NCBI RefSeq assembly: GCF_003626975.1
Contig: NZ_CP032616.1
Span: 5,246,001 to 5,310,000, forward strand
Reading direction: 5' to 3'
Length of the DNA stretch: 64,000 bases
Source of the DNA: Pseudomonas sp. DY-1
Lineage (GTDB): Bacteria; Pseudomonadota; Gammaproteobacteria; Pseudomonadales; Pseudomonadaceae
In this document: positions 56,186 through 64,000 of the stretch, in pieces
How positions within the stretch are numbered: the first letter of the stretch is position 1
Layout: each line of letters opens with the position of its first letter
The notes under the pieces: model-generated
Databases searched by the model: none
What the model saw: only the letters and a program-made list of their open reading frames with translations
Told to the model about the DNA's origin: nothing
Program-made: the position numbers and the translations under genes

Positions 56186-58219
56186 TCAGCCCTCGCTACC
56201 GCACGCCGCCTGGATCGCCGTCAGTGCGATGGTGTGGATGATGTCGTCCACCACGACATTGCGCGGCAAGTCGTTCACCGGCTTGCGCAGGCCCTGGAGC
56301 ATCAGGCCGCCACTGGCTGCGTGATTGCCCTGTTGCACGGCCTTGTAGGCCGCATCACCGCTGGCGAGGTCGGGGAAGACGAACACCGTGGTGCGTCCGT
56401 CCCTGGCGGCGGCATAGGGCAGGGGGCCTTCGATGGGCAGGTCCGGGCGGGCGGCTCGGGCCAGGCGCGTAGCCTCGCCGACCTTGGCCAGCTCAGCTTC
56501 GTCTGTCGAATCGCAGATCAGCGCCACGCGTGGGGTTATCCCCAGCGCCTCGGCGGAATCCGCACTCTGCAGCGCGATTTCCGCCAGGTCGCTGGCGTCG
56601 GGATCGGGGTTCACCGCGCAGTCTCCGTAGACCACCACTTGTTCCGGCAGCAGCATCAGGTAGACGGAAGAGGCGATGCGGTAGCCGGGCGCCGATTTGA
56701 TCAGCTGCAGCGCCGGGCGAATAGTGTTCGCCGTGGGGTGGATGGCACCGGACACCAGGCCGTCCACTTCGTCCAGGGCCAGCATCATGGTGCCGAGCAC
56801 AACGCTGTCTTCCAGCTGCGCGGTTGCCATGGGCGCATTGAGGCTCTTGTTCTGGCGCAGTTCCACCATGGGCTGCACATAGCGTTCGCGGACCTTGTCC
56901 GGATCGAGGATTTCCAGGCCCTCCGGCAGGTCGATGCCCTGCGCCCTAGCCACGGCATGAACATCGTCCGGCTTGGCCAGCAGCACACAATGGGCGATGC
57001 CTCGAGCCTGGCAGGCGGCGGCAGCCTGCACGGTGCGCGGCTCGCTGCCTTCAGGCAGGACGATGCGCTTGCCGGCGAGCTGGGCCTGCTGGATCAGGCG
57101 GTGGCGGAACGCCGGGGGAGACAGACGCGGGGTCGCGCTGGGAGCGCCGCAGCGGGCGCGCAGCCAGTCGAGGTCGAGGTTGCGGGCGACGAACTCGGTG
57201 ACTTTCTCCGCGCGCTCGCGGTCGTCCACCGGGATTTCCTTGTTCATCCGGTTGAGGTTGGTCGCCGTGTCATAGGTGCCGGTTGCCACGCCCAGCACAG
57301 GCAGGCCGCCTTGCAGGGCACCTCGGCACAGTTCCAGGGTGCGTGGGTCGGGCTGGATATCGCTGGAGAGCAGCAGGCCCGCAAGCGGCACGCCGTTCAT
57401 GGACGCCAGGCTGGCGGCGAGGATGATGTCGTCGCGATCGCCAGGCGTCACCACTAGCACGCCCGGTTTGAGCTGTTGCACGGTGTTGGGCACGGTGCGT
57501 GCGCAGACGACTATCTTCTGCACGCGGCGCTGGTCGTAGTCGCCGGCATTGATCACCTGGGCCTGCAGCAGGTCGGCGACGTCGCGGGTTCGCGGTGCGT
57601 TCAGTTCGTCCAGCCAGGGCACGCTGCCCAGCAGGCGGAAGTCGTCGCCGCGGAGCAGGGGTGACTGCTCCTTGAGGCGGCGGGCGAATTCGTCGTCGCG
57701 CACCTTGTTGAGGATCACCCCGAGGACCTTCGGGTCACGCGGTCCGCCGAATTGCTGGGCCTGGATCTCCAGGCGATCGGACAATTCCGAGAGACTCTCG
57801 TCTTCCGGCGCCGATACCAGGATCACGTCGGCGTCCAGGCTCTTGGCCAGGTGGAAGTTGATGCGCGCGGCGTAGCTGGCGTGTCGGGTCGGCACCATGC
57901 CTTCGACAATCACGACGTCCTTGTCCTCGGCGGCCTTATGGAACAGGCCGGTGATGTCTTCCAGCAACTCGTCCAACTGGCCGTCGGCGAGCATCCGCTC
58001 CACCTGGGACTGCGCCAGTGGCGTCGGTGGTTTGAGACCATGGGTGCGGGCCACCAGCTCGGTGGAGCGCTCCGGGCCGAGGTCGCCGGGGTGGGGCTGG
58101 GCCACCGGCTTGAGGAAGCCGACCTGCAGGCCAGCCAGCTCCAGGGCACGTACCAATCCCAGGCTGGTGGAGGTCAGACCGACGCCGAATCCGGTCGGGG
58201 CGATGAAAAAGCAGTGCAT
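56186..58219 (-). CDS. pta: Phosphate acetyltransferase, long form, with altered active site
   Basis: A 677-residue protein with the layout of long Pta: N-terminal P-loop-like domain (FFIAPTGFGVGLTSTSLGLV), DRTGG-like middle domain, and a C-terminal PTA domain from about residue 365 (LSPPAFRHRLIQQAQLAGK). Much of the C-terminal half is well conserved (DEVDGLVSGAIHPTANTIRP, VYGDCAVNPDP). However, it lacks blocks normally nearly invariant. YSTGxSGxG is replaced by DSTDEAEL, the KAPNSPVAG segment is deleted, and the Ser of NDLSRG, thought to be catalytic, is Pro652. The frame is intact. Pta normally makes acetyl phosphate from acetyl-CoA. Here activity is uncertain. It lies 22 bp after ackA. Confidence 0.85.
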   Translation of the reverse strand: MHCFFIAPTGFGVGLTSTSLGLVRALELAGLQVGFLKPVAQPHPGDLGPERSTELVARTHGLKPPTPLAQSQVERMLADGQLDELLEDITGLFHKAAEDKDVVIVEGMVPTRHASYAARINFHLAKSLDADVILVSAPEDESLSELSDRLEIQAQQFGGPRDPKVLGVILNKVRDDEFARRLKEQSPLLRGDDFRLLGSVPWLDELNAPRTRDVADLLQAQVINAGDYDQRRVQKIVVCARTVPNTVQQLKPGVLVVTPGDRDDIILAASLASMNGVPLAGLLLSSDIQPDPRTLELCRGALQGGLPVLGVATGTYDTATNLNRMNKEIPVDDRERAEKVTEFVARNLDLDWLRARCGAPSATPRLSPPAFRHRLIQQAQLAGKRIVLPEGSEPRTVQAAAACQARGIAHCVLLAKPDDVHAVARAQGIDLPEGLEILDPDKVRERYVQPMVELRQNKSLNAPMATAQLEDSVVLGTMMLALDEVDGLVSGAIHPTANTIRPALQLIKSAPGYRIASSVYLMLLPEQVVVYGDCAVNPDPDASDLAEIALQSADSAEALGITPRVALICDSTDEAELAKVGEATRLARAARPDLPIEGPLPYAAARDGRTTVFVFPDLASGDAAYKAVQQGNHAASGGLMLQGLRKPVNDLPRNVVVDDIIHTIALTAIQAACGSEG

Positions 58220-58241
58220 GGGGCTCCTTGGCGAAAACGGT

Positions 58242-59408
58242 TCAGGCGAGCAGGCCTAGGGTATCGAGGGCGATCTGGCGTTCTTCGTTGGTCGGCACCA
58301 CCAGCACGCGTGGATGGCCACGCTGGTGGATGGGGCCGGCGATGCCGCGCACGCAGCGCGCGTTGGCTTCGCGGTCGATGGCCAGGTTGAGCAGCTTCAG
58401 GTGATCCACCGTGCGGCTGCGCACAAGGGGTGAATTCTCGCCGATCTCGCCGGTGAAGATCAGCCCGTCCAGCTGTGGCAGAGCGCAGCTTACGGCCGCC
58501 AGGGTCTTGGCCAGGCGATAGCAGAAGACTTCGATGGCCAGGGTGGCGCCGGCGTGGCCCTGGTCGCGGGCTGTTTCCAGGCTGCGCATGTCCTTGGCCA
58601 GATTGGAGAGGCCGAGCAGACCGCTTTCCTGACGCAGTACCTGGTCGATCTTCTCCAGGCTCCAACCAAGGCTGCGGTGCAACTGGGTATAGAGATGCGG
58701 GTCGATATCGCCGCAGCGGTTGGCCATGACCAGGTTCATGCTGGCGTCGCGGCTCTGGCCGTTGACGATGGCGCAGGCGGAGCTGTGCTCGCCGACGTGC
58801 GCGGAAAGCCAACAGCTGTCTCCGAGCGATAGTCCGGCCAGCTCGGCGGCACGGCGACTGACGAAACGGTGGCTGTTGCCGTGGAAGGCATAGCGGCGCA
58901 GACCGTGGTCGCGGTAGACGGCATCCGGCAGGGCGAGGCGGTAGACGTGCTCGGGCATGCTCTGGTGGAAGGCCGTATCGAACACGGCCACATGGGGCAG
59001 GTTCGGCAGCAGGTGCATGGCGGCGTCGATGCCGACCAGGCTGGCCGGCATCTGCTGCGGCGCCAGCGGGACCAGGGCCTGCAGGCAGCGGATCACCTGG
59101 GCATCCACGCGGCAGGCGGAGTTGAACAGCTCGCCACCGTGCAACACGTGGTGGCCGACGCCATGCAGCTTGCCGCCGGCCGCACCCAGGACAATGGGCA
59201 TCAGCTGCGACAGCGCGGCGCGGTGGTCGGCGTTGGGGATCATCAGACTGTCTTTGTCACCGCCGCGCTGCCAGCGCAGTTCGGCGTTACGGCTGCCAAG
59301 CCCGTCGGCCATGCCGTGGAGGATGAACTGACTGTGGGCCTCGTTGACCAGGGCGAAGCGCAGGGATGTCCTGCGGGCATGGATCACCAGGATGTTGCGT
59401 GCAGGCAT
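58242..59408 (-). CDS. ackA: Acetate kinase family protein with degenerate active site
   Basis: A 388-residue member of the acetokinase family by length, context and overall alignment. Conserved parts include FDTAFHQ (Asp144), AFHGNSH and PTNEERQIA. The normal phosphate-binding start VINCGSSSIKF is replaced by [11 protein letters not shown], the GHRVVHGGE Arg is His87, LHNPAN is QQMPAS, HLGNG is HVGEH, FTAGIGENS is FTGEIGENS, and a short segment before the GTRSG-type loop is deleted (it reads NRCGDIDP). Those residues bind acetate, phosphate and ATP in known enzymes, so kinase activity is doubtful. The frame is uninterrupted. Its ATG overlaps the DUF3565 stop, making an operon with pta. Confidence 0.85.
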   Translation of the reverse strand: MPARNILVIHARRTSLRFALVNEAHSQFILHGMADGLGSRNAELRWQRGGDKDSLMIPNADHRAALSQLMPIVLGAAGGKLHGVGHHVLHGGELFNSACRVDAQVIRCLQALVPLAPQQMPASLVGIDAAMHLLPNLPHVAVFDTAFHQSMPEHVYRLALPDAVYRDHGLRRYAFHGNSHRFVSRRAAELAGLSLGDSCWLSAHVGEHSSACAIVNGQSRDASMNLVMANRCGDIDPHLYTQLHRSLGWSLEKIDQVLRQESGLLGLSNLAKDMRSLETARDQGHAGATLAIEVFCYRLAKTLAAVSCALPQLDGLIFTGEIGENSPLVRSRTVDHLKLLNLAIDREANARCVRGIAGPIHQRGHPRVLVVPTNEERQIALDTLGLLA

Positions 59409-59683
59409 CAGGTTTCCTCGGTGGGGACAGGGGCCATGCCCTGGGCGCACCAGCCGCAGGGGAAGAGGCGGCCCAACTGGTCGGCGCGTTGCGCGGGATC
59501 GAGCACCCAGGCGCGCGACTGCCAGGGTGGCTGGTGCCGCAAGTGCTGAGTATGGCCGCAGGAAAGCACTGCCACCCAGTGACCGTCCTCGTCTTGCCTG
59601 TAGCCGACCAGCCGGGGCCGCCCGTCAGCGTTCGGGTCGCAATCGACTTGCCGCGCGGTTAAACTTGCTCGTTCATCATTCAT
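59408..59683 (-). CDS. DUF3565 domain protein
   Basis: A 91-residue protein with the DUF3565 pattern: [29 protein letters not shown] and a closing Cys pair FPCGWC, suggesting a metal-bound small domain. The function is unknown. Its stop overlaps the ackA start as ATGA, so it heads the DUF3565-ackA-pta operon. I chose the ATG at 59683; starts at 59704 and 59734 overlap the divergent slyD 5' region and are less likely, but no start has a good ribosome site. Confidence 0.75.
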   Translation of the reverse strand: MNDERASLTARQVDCDPNADGRPRLVGYRQDEDGHWVAVLSCGHTQHLRHQPPWQSRAWVLDPAQRADQLGRLFPCGWCAQGMAPVPTEET

Positions 59684-59702
59684 TCGCAGAAGGTCTCGCA
59701 CC

Positions 59703-60188
59703 ATGCTGATCGCCGCCAACAAGGCCGTGTCCATCGACTATACCCTTACCAACGACGCCGGTGAGGTGATCGACAGTTCCGCTGGCGGCGCTCCGCTGGT
59801 GTACCTGCACGGCGCCGGCAACATCATCGCTGGCCTGGAACGTGCACTCGAAGGCAAGCAGATTGGTGACGAGCTGAATGTTGCCGTCGAGCCCGAAGAT
59901 GCCTACGGCGAGTACAGCGCCGAGCTGGTCGCTACCCTGGACCGCGCCATGTTCGAAGGCGTCGACCAGCTGGAAGTCGGCATGCAGTTCCACGCCTCCG
60001 GCCCGGACGGCAGCATGCAGATCGTTACCATCCGCGACATCGACGGCGACGACGTAACCGTTGACGGCAACCACCCGCTGGCCGGCCAGCGCCTGAACTT
60101 CAAGGTCAAGGTAGTCACCGTGCGTGACGCCAGCGACGAAGAGATCGCCCACGGTCACATCCACGGCGAAGGCGGTCACCACCACTGA
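59703..60188 (+). CDS. slyD: FKBP-type peptidyl-prolyl isomerase SlyD
   Basis: A 161-residue cytoplasmic chaperone and prolyl isomerase. It begins MLIAANKAVSIDYTLTNDAG, contains VYLHGAGNIIAGLERALEGK, and has the IF (insert-in-flap) domain around residues 70-120 with MQFHASGPDG. The C terminus is a short His-rich metal tail (HGHIHGEGGHHH), which suggests nickel binding as in E. coli SlyD. It diverges from the DUF3565 gene and is followed by a terminator. Confidence 0.95.
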   Translation: MLIAANKAVSIDYTLTNDAGEVIDSSAGGAPLVYLHGAGNIIAGLERALEGKQIGDELNVAVEPEDAYGEYSAELVATLDRAMFEGVDQLEVGMQFHASGPDGSMQIVTIRDIDGDDVTVDGNHPLAGQRLNFKVKVVTVRDASDEEIAHGHIHGEGGHHH

Positions 60189-60250
60189 CCGATCGTCCGC
60201 GACTGTCGACCCGGCAATTCGCGAATCGGCTGCTAAGCTGAAAAAACCGA

Positions 60251-60276
60251 AAAGGCGCCCCGGGGCGCCTTTTTTG
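60251..60276 (+). terminator. Rho-independent terminator
   Basis: AAAGGCGCCCC-GGGGCGCCTTTTTT, a strong stem 62 bp after slyD. Confidence 0.94.
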
Positions 60277-60314
60277 TCCGCTGTGAAATCCCTGAGATTT
60301 TCGAGGAGTCAGTC

Positions 60315-60797
60315 ATGAGTGCCTTTCACGACCTCAATCTGCGTGCGCTCGACGGTCAGGATCTGCCGTTGGCGCCGTACAAGGGCCAGGTGGTGTTGGT
60401 GGTGAATGTCGCCTCCAAGTGCGGCCTGACGCCCCAATACGCCGGGCTGGAAAAGCTCTACCAGCAATACCGTGACAAGGGTTTCACCGTGCTGGGCCTG
60501 CCGTGCAACCAGTTTGCCGGGCAGGAGCCGGGCAGCGAGGACGAGATCCGCGAGTTCTGCAGCCTGAACTACGGTGTGACCTTTCCCCTGGGCAGCAAGA
60601 TCGAGGTCAACGGATCGGCCCGTCACCCGCTGTATCGCCTACTGGCGGGCGAGGGCGCCGAATTCCCCGGCGAGATCACCTGGAACTTCGAGAAGTTCCT
60701 TGTCGGCAAGGACGGCCGCGTGCTGGCGCGCTTCTCTCCGCGCACCGCGCCGGACGATCCCGCGCTGATCCAGGCTGTCGAAAAGGCCCTGGCCTGA
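60315..60797 (+). CDS. Glutathione peroxidase
   Basis: A 160-residue thiol peroxidase. The peroxidatic Cys is in ASKCGLTPQY at about residue 36, the Gln in PCNQFAGQEPG near residue 71, and the Trp/Asn in TWNFEKFLV near 125, forming the usual catalytic tetrad. It reduces hydrogen peroxide and organic hydroperoxides with glutathione or thioredoxin. Its position after slyD matches PA0838. Confidence 0.94.
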   Translation: MSAFHDLNLRALDGQDLPLAPYKGQVVLVVNVASKCGLTPQYAGLEKLYQQYRDKGFTVLGLPCNQFAGQEPGSEDEIREFCSLNYGVTFPLGSKIEVNGSARHPLYRLLAGEGAEFPGEITWNFEKFLVGKDGRVLARFSPRTAPDDPALIQAVEKALA

Positions 60798-60826
60798 TGC
60801 ACCTCCTGCACTCATGAACGCTTGAC

Positions 60827-60854
60827 CGTAGGAGCCAGCTTGCTGGCTCCTACG
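60827..60854. repeat. REP-like perfect palindrome
   Basis: CGTAGGAGCCAGC, TT, GCTGGCTCCTACG: a 28-bp perfect dyad, in the same style as the REP pair at 30429. It lies 29 bp after the glutathione peroxidase gene. Confidence 0.85.
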
Positions 60855-60925
60855 TTTCCTCCCCCGGCAGTAACTTCCCCGGCTTTTAGTGCTCGATCAG
60901 CGTCGTCAATAGTGCTGGGCAAGGC

Positions 60926-60943
60926 GAGACGACCGGTCATATG
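60926..60943. promoter_or_regulatory. TetR operator copy 1
   Basis: An 18-base sequence, GAGACGACCGGTCATATG, which is repeated exactly at 61564-61581. Its core GACCGGTC is a palindrome. This copy overlaps the first ATG of the TetR gene. Confidence 0.7.
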
Positions 60944-60952
60944 CTCGCCGCC

Positions 60953-61543
60953 ATGACCAGTATCCGACTCGACAAACGCGACCTCATTCTCGCCAAGGGC
61001 TCCCAGGTGATGACCCGCCGTGGCTACCACGGTACCGGCGTGCAGGAGATCGTCCAGGCCGCGGGCATTCCCAAGGGCTCCTTCTATCACTACTTCGCCA
61101 GCAAGGAAGACTTCGCCCTGCAGGCGCTGGAGTACCTCTACCTGCCGCGCCTGGATCGTTACGCACAGGCCCTGGGCAATTCGGCGCTGAGTCCGCGCCA
61201 GCGCATCCTCGGCTATTACCGCGAGCTGCTGGTGCACTTCTCCAGCCGCGAGAAACCGGAATACCACTGTTTCATCGGCAGTCTCGGCTTCGAGATGGCA
61301 GAACTCTCGCCCGCCATCGGCGAGCAGGTTGAACGCATCCTCCAGGGCTCGGTGGACATCCTCCAGGCCTGCCTGGAAGAGGCCGTGGCTGTGGGCGAGC
61401 TGTCCGCCGATGAGGACTGCGCCAACCTCGCGGCGTTCATCGCCAATGCCTGGCAGGGCGTGTTGACGCGCCTGAAGGTGGGCGGTGGCACCGTACCCAT
61501 GAACGCATTCGTCGACCGTCTGGAGCTGCTGCTCCGGGCGTGA
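60953..61543 (+). CDS. TetR-family regulator (NemR-like)
   Basis: A 196-residue repressor. The helix-turn-helix is GTGVQEIVQAAGIPKGSFYHYF at residues about 27-48, and the C-terminal domain carries one Cys in YHCFIGSL and one in QACLEEA, residues that NemR-type regulators can use to sense electrophiles. I chose the ATG at 60953; the ATG at 60941 belongs to an 18-base operator repeat that recurs before the next gene, so it is probably not a start. The partner is the Old Yellow Enzyme 57 bp downstream, as in nemR-nemA. Confidence 0.87.
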   Translation: MTSIRLDKRDLILAKGSQVMTRRGYHGTGVQEIVQAAGIPKGSFYHYFASKEDFALQALEYLYLPRLDRYAQALGNSALSPRQRILGYYRELLVHFSSREKPEYHCFIGSLGFEMAELSPAIGEQVERILQGSVDILQACLEEAVAVGELSADEDCANLAAFIANAWQGVLTRLKVGGGTVPMNAFVDRLELLLRA

Positions 61544-61563
61544 TTTTTCAATGCCTTGAAACC

Positions 61564-61581
61564 GAGACGACCGGTCATATG
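61564..61581. promoter_or_regulatory. TetR operator copy 2
   Basis: An exact second copy of GAGACGACCGGTCATATG, 19 bp before the oxidoreductase ATG. Two identical sites before repressor and target imply that one TetR controls both. Confidence 0.72.
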
Positions 61582-61600
61582 GCCGGCCACAGGAGAACCG

Positions 61601-62710
61601 ATGACCGCTCCCGTACAAGCCCTCTTCGAACCCTTCCGCCTCGGCGGCCTGGAACTGCCTACCCGCGTGGTGATGGCGCCCATGACTCGCTCTTTCTCGC
61701 CGGGCGGCGTGCCTAACGCCAAGGTGGTGGAGTACTACCGCCGCCGCGCCGCGGCCGGTGTCGGCCTGATCATCACCGAGGGCACCACCATCGGTCACAA
61801 GGCCTCCAACGGTTATCCCCATGTGCCGCGCTTCTTCGGTAACGACGCCCTGGCCGCCTGGAAGGAAGTGGTTGATGCCGTGCACGCCGAAGGCGGCCGC
61901 ATCGTCCCGCAGCTCTGGCATGTGGGCAACGTACGTCGCCTGGGCACCGAACCGGACGCAAGCGTTCCCGGCTACGGCCCGACGGAAAAGGTGAAGGACG
62001 GCCAGGTGGTGGTTCATGGCATGACCAGGGACGACATCCAGGAAGTGGTTGCCGCTTACGCCCAGGCCGCGCGTGATGCCAAGGCCATCGGCATGGACGG
62101 CGTGGAAATCCATGGCGCCCACGGTTACCTGATCGACCAGTTCTTCTGGGAGGGCACCAACCAGCGCACTGACGAGTACGGCGGCAGCCTGGCCAACCGC
62201 TCGCGCTTCGCCATCGAAGTGATCCAGGCCATCCGCGCCGCCGTTGGCCCGGACTATCCAATCATCTTCCGCTACTCCCAATGGAAGCAGCAGGACTACA
62301 CCGCGCGCCTGGTGCAGACCTCCGACGCCCTGGGTGAATTCCTCAAGCCGCTGTCCGATGCCGGTGTGGATATCTTCCACTGCTCGACCCGCCGCTTCTG
62401 GGAGCCGGAGTTCGAAGGCTCCGATCTCAACCTCGCCGGCTGGACCCGCCAGCTCACTGGCAAGCCCACCATCACCGTCGGCAGTGTCGGCCTGGATGGC
62501 GAGTTCCTGCAGTTCATGGTCAAGACCGACAAGGTCGCCCAGCCCGCCAATATCGAAGGCCTGCTGGAGCGCCTGAACAAGGACGAGTTCGACCTGGTTG
62601 CCGTGGGCCGTGCCCTGCTGGTGGACCCGGACTGGGCGGTGAAGGTGCGCGAAGGCCGCATGCAGGACATCCTGCCGTTCAGCCGAGACGCACTGGCCAG
62701 CCTGGTGTAA
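61601..62710 (+). CDS. Old Yellow Enzyme family NADH:flavin oxidoreductase
   Basis: A 369-residue FMN enzyme. The barrel start FRLGGLELPTRVVMAPMTRSFS, the substrate-binding VEIHGAHGYLIDQFFWEGTN and the FMN-phosphate region VGSVGLDGE near the end are typical. It reduces activated alkenes and other electrophiles with NAD(P)H. An AGGAG ribosome site is 5 bp upstream of the ATG at 61601. It is the target of the upstream TetR, in a nemR-nemA-like pair, and ends at a terminator. Confidence 0.93.
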   Translation: MTAPVQALFEPFRLGGLELPTRVVMAPMTRSFSPGGVPNAKVVEYYRRRAAAGVGLIITEGTTIGHKASNGYPHVPRFFGNDALAAWKEVVDAVHAEGGRIVPQLWHVGNVRRLGTEPDASVPGYGPTEKVKDGQVVVHGMTRDDIQEVVAAYAQAARDAKAIGMDGVEIHGAHGYLIDQFFWEGTNQRTDEYGGSLANRSRFAIEVIQAIRAAVGPDYPIIFRYSQWKQQDYTARLVQTSDALGEFLKPLSDAGVDIFHCSTRRFWEPEFEGSDLNLAGWTRQLTGKPTITVGSVGLDGEFLQFMVKTDKVAQPANIEGLLERLNKDEFDLVAVGRALLVDPDWAVKVREGRMQDILPFSRDALASLV

Positions 62711-62724
62711 GGCACTTGAGTGAA

Positions 62725-62748
62725 GAAGCCCCGCTAATGCGGGGCTTC
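62725..62748 (+). terminator. Rho-independent terminator
   Basis: GAAGCCCCGC-taat-GCGGGGCTTC with a short T-run, 15 bp after the oxidoreductase stop. Confidence 0.9.
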
Positions 62749-62871
62749 TTATTTGTGGCCTTGACTCGAGTTCCCTCAAACCCTCTTTCAGTTGGGCTGA
62801 CACCACATCCTCCTGCGGTCACTGTGCGCGCACCACAACAAGCGCCGGCACACCCGCCGAAGGAGTAACCC

Positions 62872-63831
62872 ATGCGCATTGGCCTGGTAGTGGATGCCAC
62901 CTGCGACCTGCCCCAGGACTTCCTCGTCACGCACCATATCCCGGTGCTGCCCATCCGCATCCGGCTGGGGGAGCATTCCCTGGTGGATCGCCGCGTACCC
63001 CAGGCGACCCAAGCCTTCTACGGCGAATTGCTGCCCAAGGTCGGCCCGGCCGATCGCAGCGAGCCGCTGCAGGTGGTGGAAATGCAGGAGTGGTTCCTGG
63101 AAGAGCTTGTCACCCGCTTCGACCATGTGATCTGCCTGACGATTGCCTCCCAGCGCAGCCCGATCTTCGAGCACGCAACCCAGGCCTCCTTCGGTCTGCT
63201 CCAGCGCTATCGCGACCGTCGTTCGGCAGCTGGGGTGGCCGGGCATTTCGCGATGCGCGTGATGGATGGCGGCAACATCTTCGCCGGCACCGCAGTGCTG
63301 GCTGCCGAGGCAGCGAGGCTGATCGGTGATGGTGCCCACCCCAACGCCGTGCGTGCGCGGCTGGAACAGTTGGCAGGGCAGGTCTGTACCTTTCTCGTGC
63401 CGGACGATCTCGGCCATCTGCGCCAGCGAGGATTCCAGAAGGGCGAGCGCAGCGGGCTGCTCGACCGCCTGCGTGGCGCTGCACTGGGGCTGGGCTCGTT
63501 GCTGGATGTGAAACCGGTGATCAGCGTGCAGCAGGGTGAGGACAAACCCGTGTCGCTGTCCCCCAACTTCGACAAGGCGGCGGAGAAGCTTCTGGCCCAT
63601 GCGTGCTTGCGGGTAATGGCAGGTGAGCTGCTAGCGCCCCAGCTGTGCATCAGTTATGCCGGGGAGCTGTCGCTGGTACGAGATCTGCCAGGCTTCGCCG
63701 AACTGGAAACGGCCTGTGTCGAGCGCGGGGTTGCATTGCACCTGGCGATGCTGAGCCCCACCGGGGCGATCAATCTGGGGCGTGGCGCTCTGAGTCTGGC
63801 CTACGCCGCGCCACCGGCGGCGTTTTCCTAG
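62872..63831 (+). CDS. DegV-family fatty-acid-binding protein
   Basis: A 319-residue protein of the DegV (YitT/FakB) fold. It begins MRIGLVVDATCDLPQDFL, with VICLTIASQRSPIFEHA and VMDGGNIFAGTAVLAAEAAR, matching the domain that cradles a fatty acid. Proteobacterial members have no established kinase partner, and none is next to it here. AGGAG precedes the ATG by about 7 bp. Its stop overlaps the end of the convergent glycosyltransferase gene. Confidence 0.88.
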   Translation: MRIGLVVDATCDLPQDFLVTHHIPVLPIRIRLGEHSLVDRRVPQATQAFYGELLPKVGPADRSEPLQVVEMQEWFLEELVTRFDHVICLTIASQRSPIFEHATQASFGLLQRYRDRRSAAGVAGHFAMRVMDGGNIFAGTAVLAAEAARLIGDGAHPNAVRARLEQLAGQVCTFLVPDDLGHLRQRGFQKGERSGLLDRLRGAALGLGSLLDVKPVISVQQGEDKPVSLSPNFDKAAEKLLAHACLRVMAGELLAPQLCISYAGELSLVRDLPGFAELETACVERGVALHLAMLSPTGAINLGRGALSLAYAAPPAAFS

Positions 63832-64000
63832 GCCTGCGGGGGCAAGCTACTACCAGCCGGGACTTCCAGCTCGGGGCGGCGGGCATGTGCCAGGTACTGC
63901 TCGAACTGCTGAACGATGGCTTCCCAGCCTTGGCGGCCGGCGTGCATGCGTGCGTTGAGGCGCACGCGACGCAGGCATTCCGGGTCTTCCAGCAACCAGG
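63828..64000 (-). CDS. Glycosyltransferase, C-terminal end only
   Basis: The last 56 codons of a leftward gene: WLLEDPECLRRVRLNARMHA, then GWEAIVQQFEQYLAHAR, ending with a stop that overlaps the degV stop. The pattern of a short charged C-terminal helix (E-x-L-R-R-x-R-x-N-A-R) is typical of group 1 glycosyltransferases, and the position after degV fits PA0842. The rest lies beyond the window. Confidence 0.6.
   Translation of the reverse strand, partial: WLLEDPECLRRVRLNARMHAGRQGWEAIVQQFEQYLAHARRPELEVPAGSSLPPQA

Noticed and set aside
60812..62806. Open frame of 664 codons antisense to tetR and the Old Yellow Enzyme.
   Set aside because: It spans two clear genes and their intergenic operator, which no single real gene would do here.

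Overview
The window is high-GC chromosomal DNA from a Pseudomonas. The encoded proteins, their order and the REP elements best fit the P. aeruginosa/P. resinovorans side of the genus (inference from remembered gene orders; no search was run). I see about 60 genes, most of them in short operons, separated by rho-independent terminators. I found no insertion sequence, prophage, integron, CRISPR array, rRNA or tRNA gene. Base composition looks even throughout, so this is mostly core genome joined by rearrangement rather than an island.

Region 1 (1-30358) resembles the P. aeruginosa PA4660-to-PA4626 block. It opens with a probable light/UV regulon: photolyase (cut by the window edge), a MerR regulator of the LitR/PplR type, a DUF523/DUF1722 protein, a small Trp-rich protein and an FAD oxidoreductase. 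Three copies of TGTACA-N12-TGTACA-like operators lie in front of these operons. The divergent TIGR01777-hemH operon follows. Next come purine/pyrimidine salvage (upp-uraA, hpt), a SulP transporter, malate:quinone oxidoreductase, a YajG lipoprotein, an acyltransferase, a degenerate SRAP protein, a dCache chemoreceptor with a FliA-like promoter, an M48 lipoprotein peptidase, a GDT1-family manganese exporter behind a yybP-ykoY riboswitch, lysP, rsmC and a hydroxypyruvate reductase-like gene.

Region 2 (30429-42299) starts at a REP pair and resembles PA3927-PA3921: AraC regulator, MFS transporter, thiolase, fatty acyl-CoA ligase, a DUF1302/DUF1329 outer-membrane pair and a MalT-type LuxR regulator. 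It looks like an uptake and activation module for an acyl or hydrophobic substrate.

Region 3 (42288-54592) holds a secreted hypothetical, TetR plus alpha/beta hydrolase, a PF10118 di-metal hydrolase divergent from an AraC regulator, a metallo-beta-lactamase-fold hydrolase, an OmpA lipoprotein, and a large CHASE-PAS-histidine kinase with three receiver domains. The kinase gene overlaps a receiver-PAS-GGDEF-EAL gene, so the pair probably controls cyclic-di-GMP.

Region 4 (54695-64000) resembles PA0834-PA0842: PlsC-type acyltransferase, pta, ackA, DUF3565, slyD, glutathione peroxidase, TetR plus Old Yellow Enzyme sharing an operator, degV and the end of a glycosyltransferase. The most unusual feature of the window is here: both Pta and AckA are intact frames, yet both have lost residues and segments of their active sites that are normally invariant.
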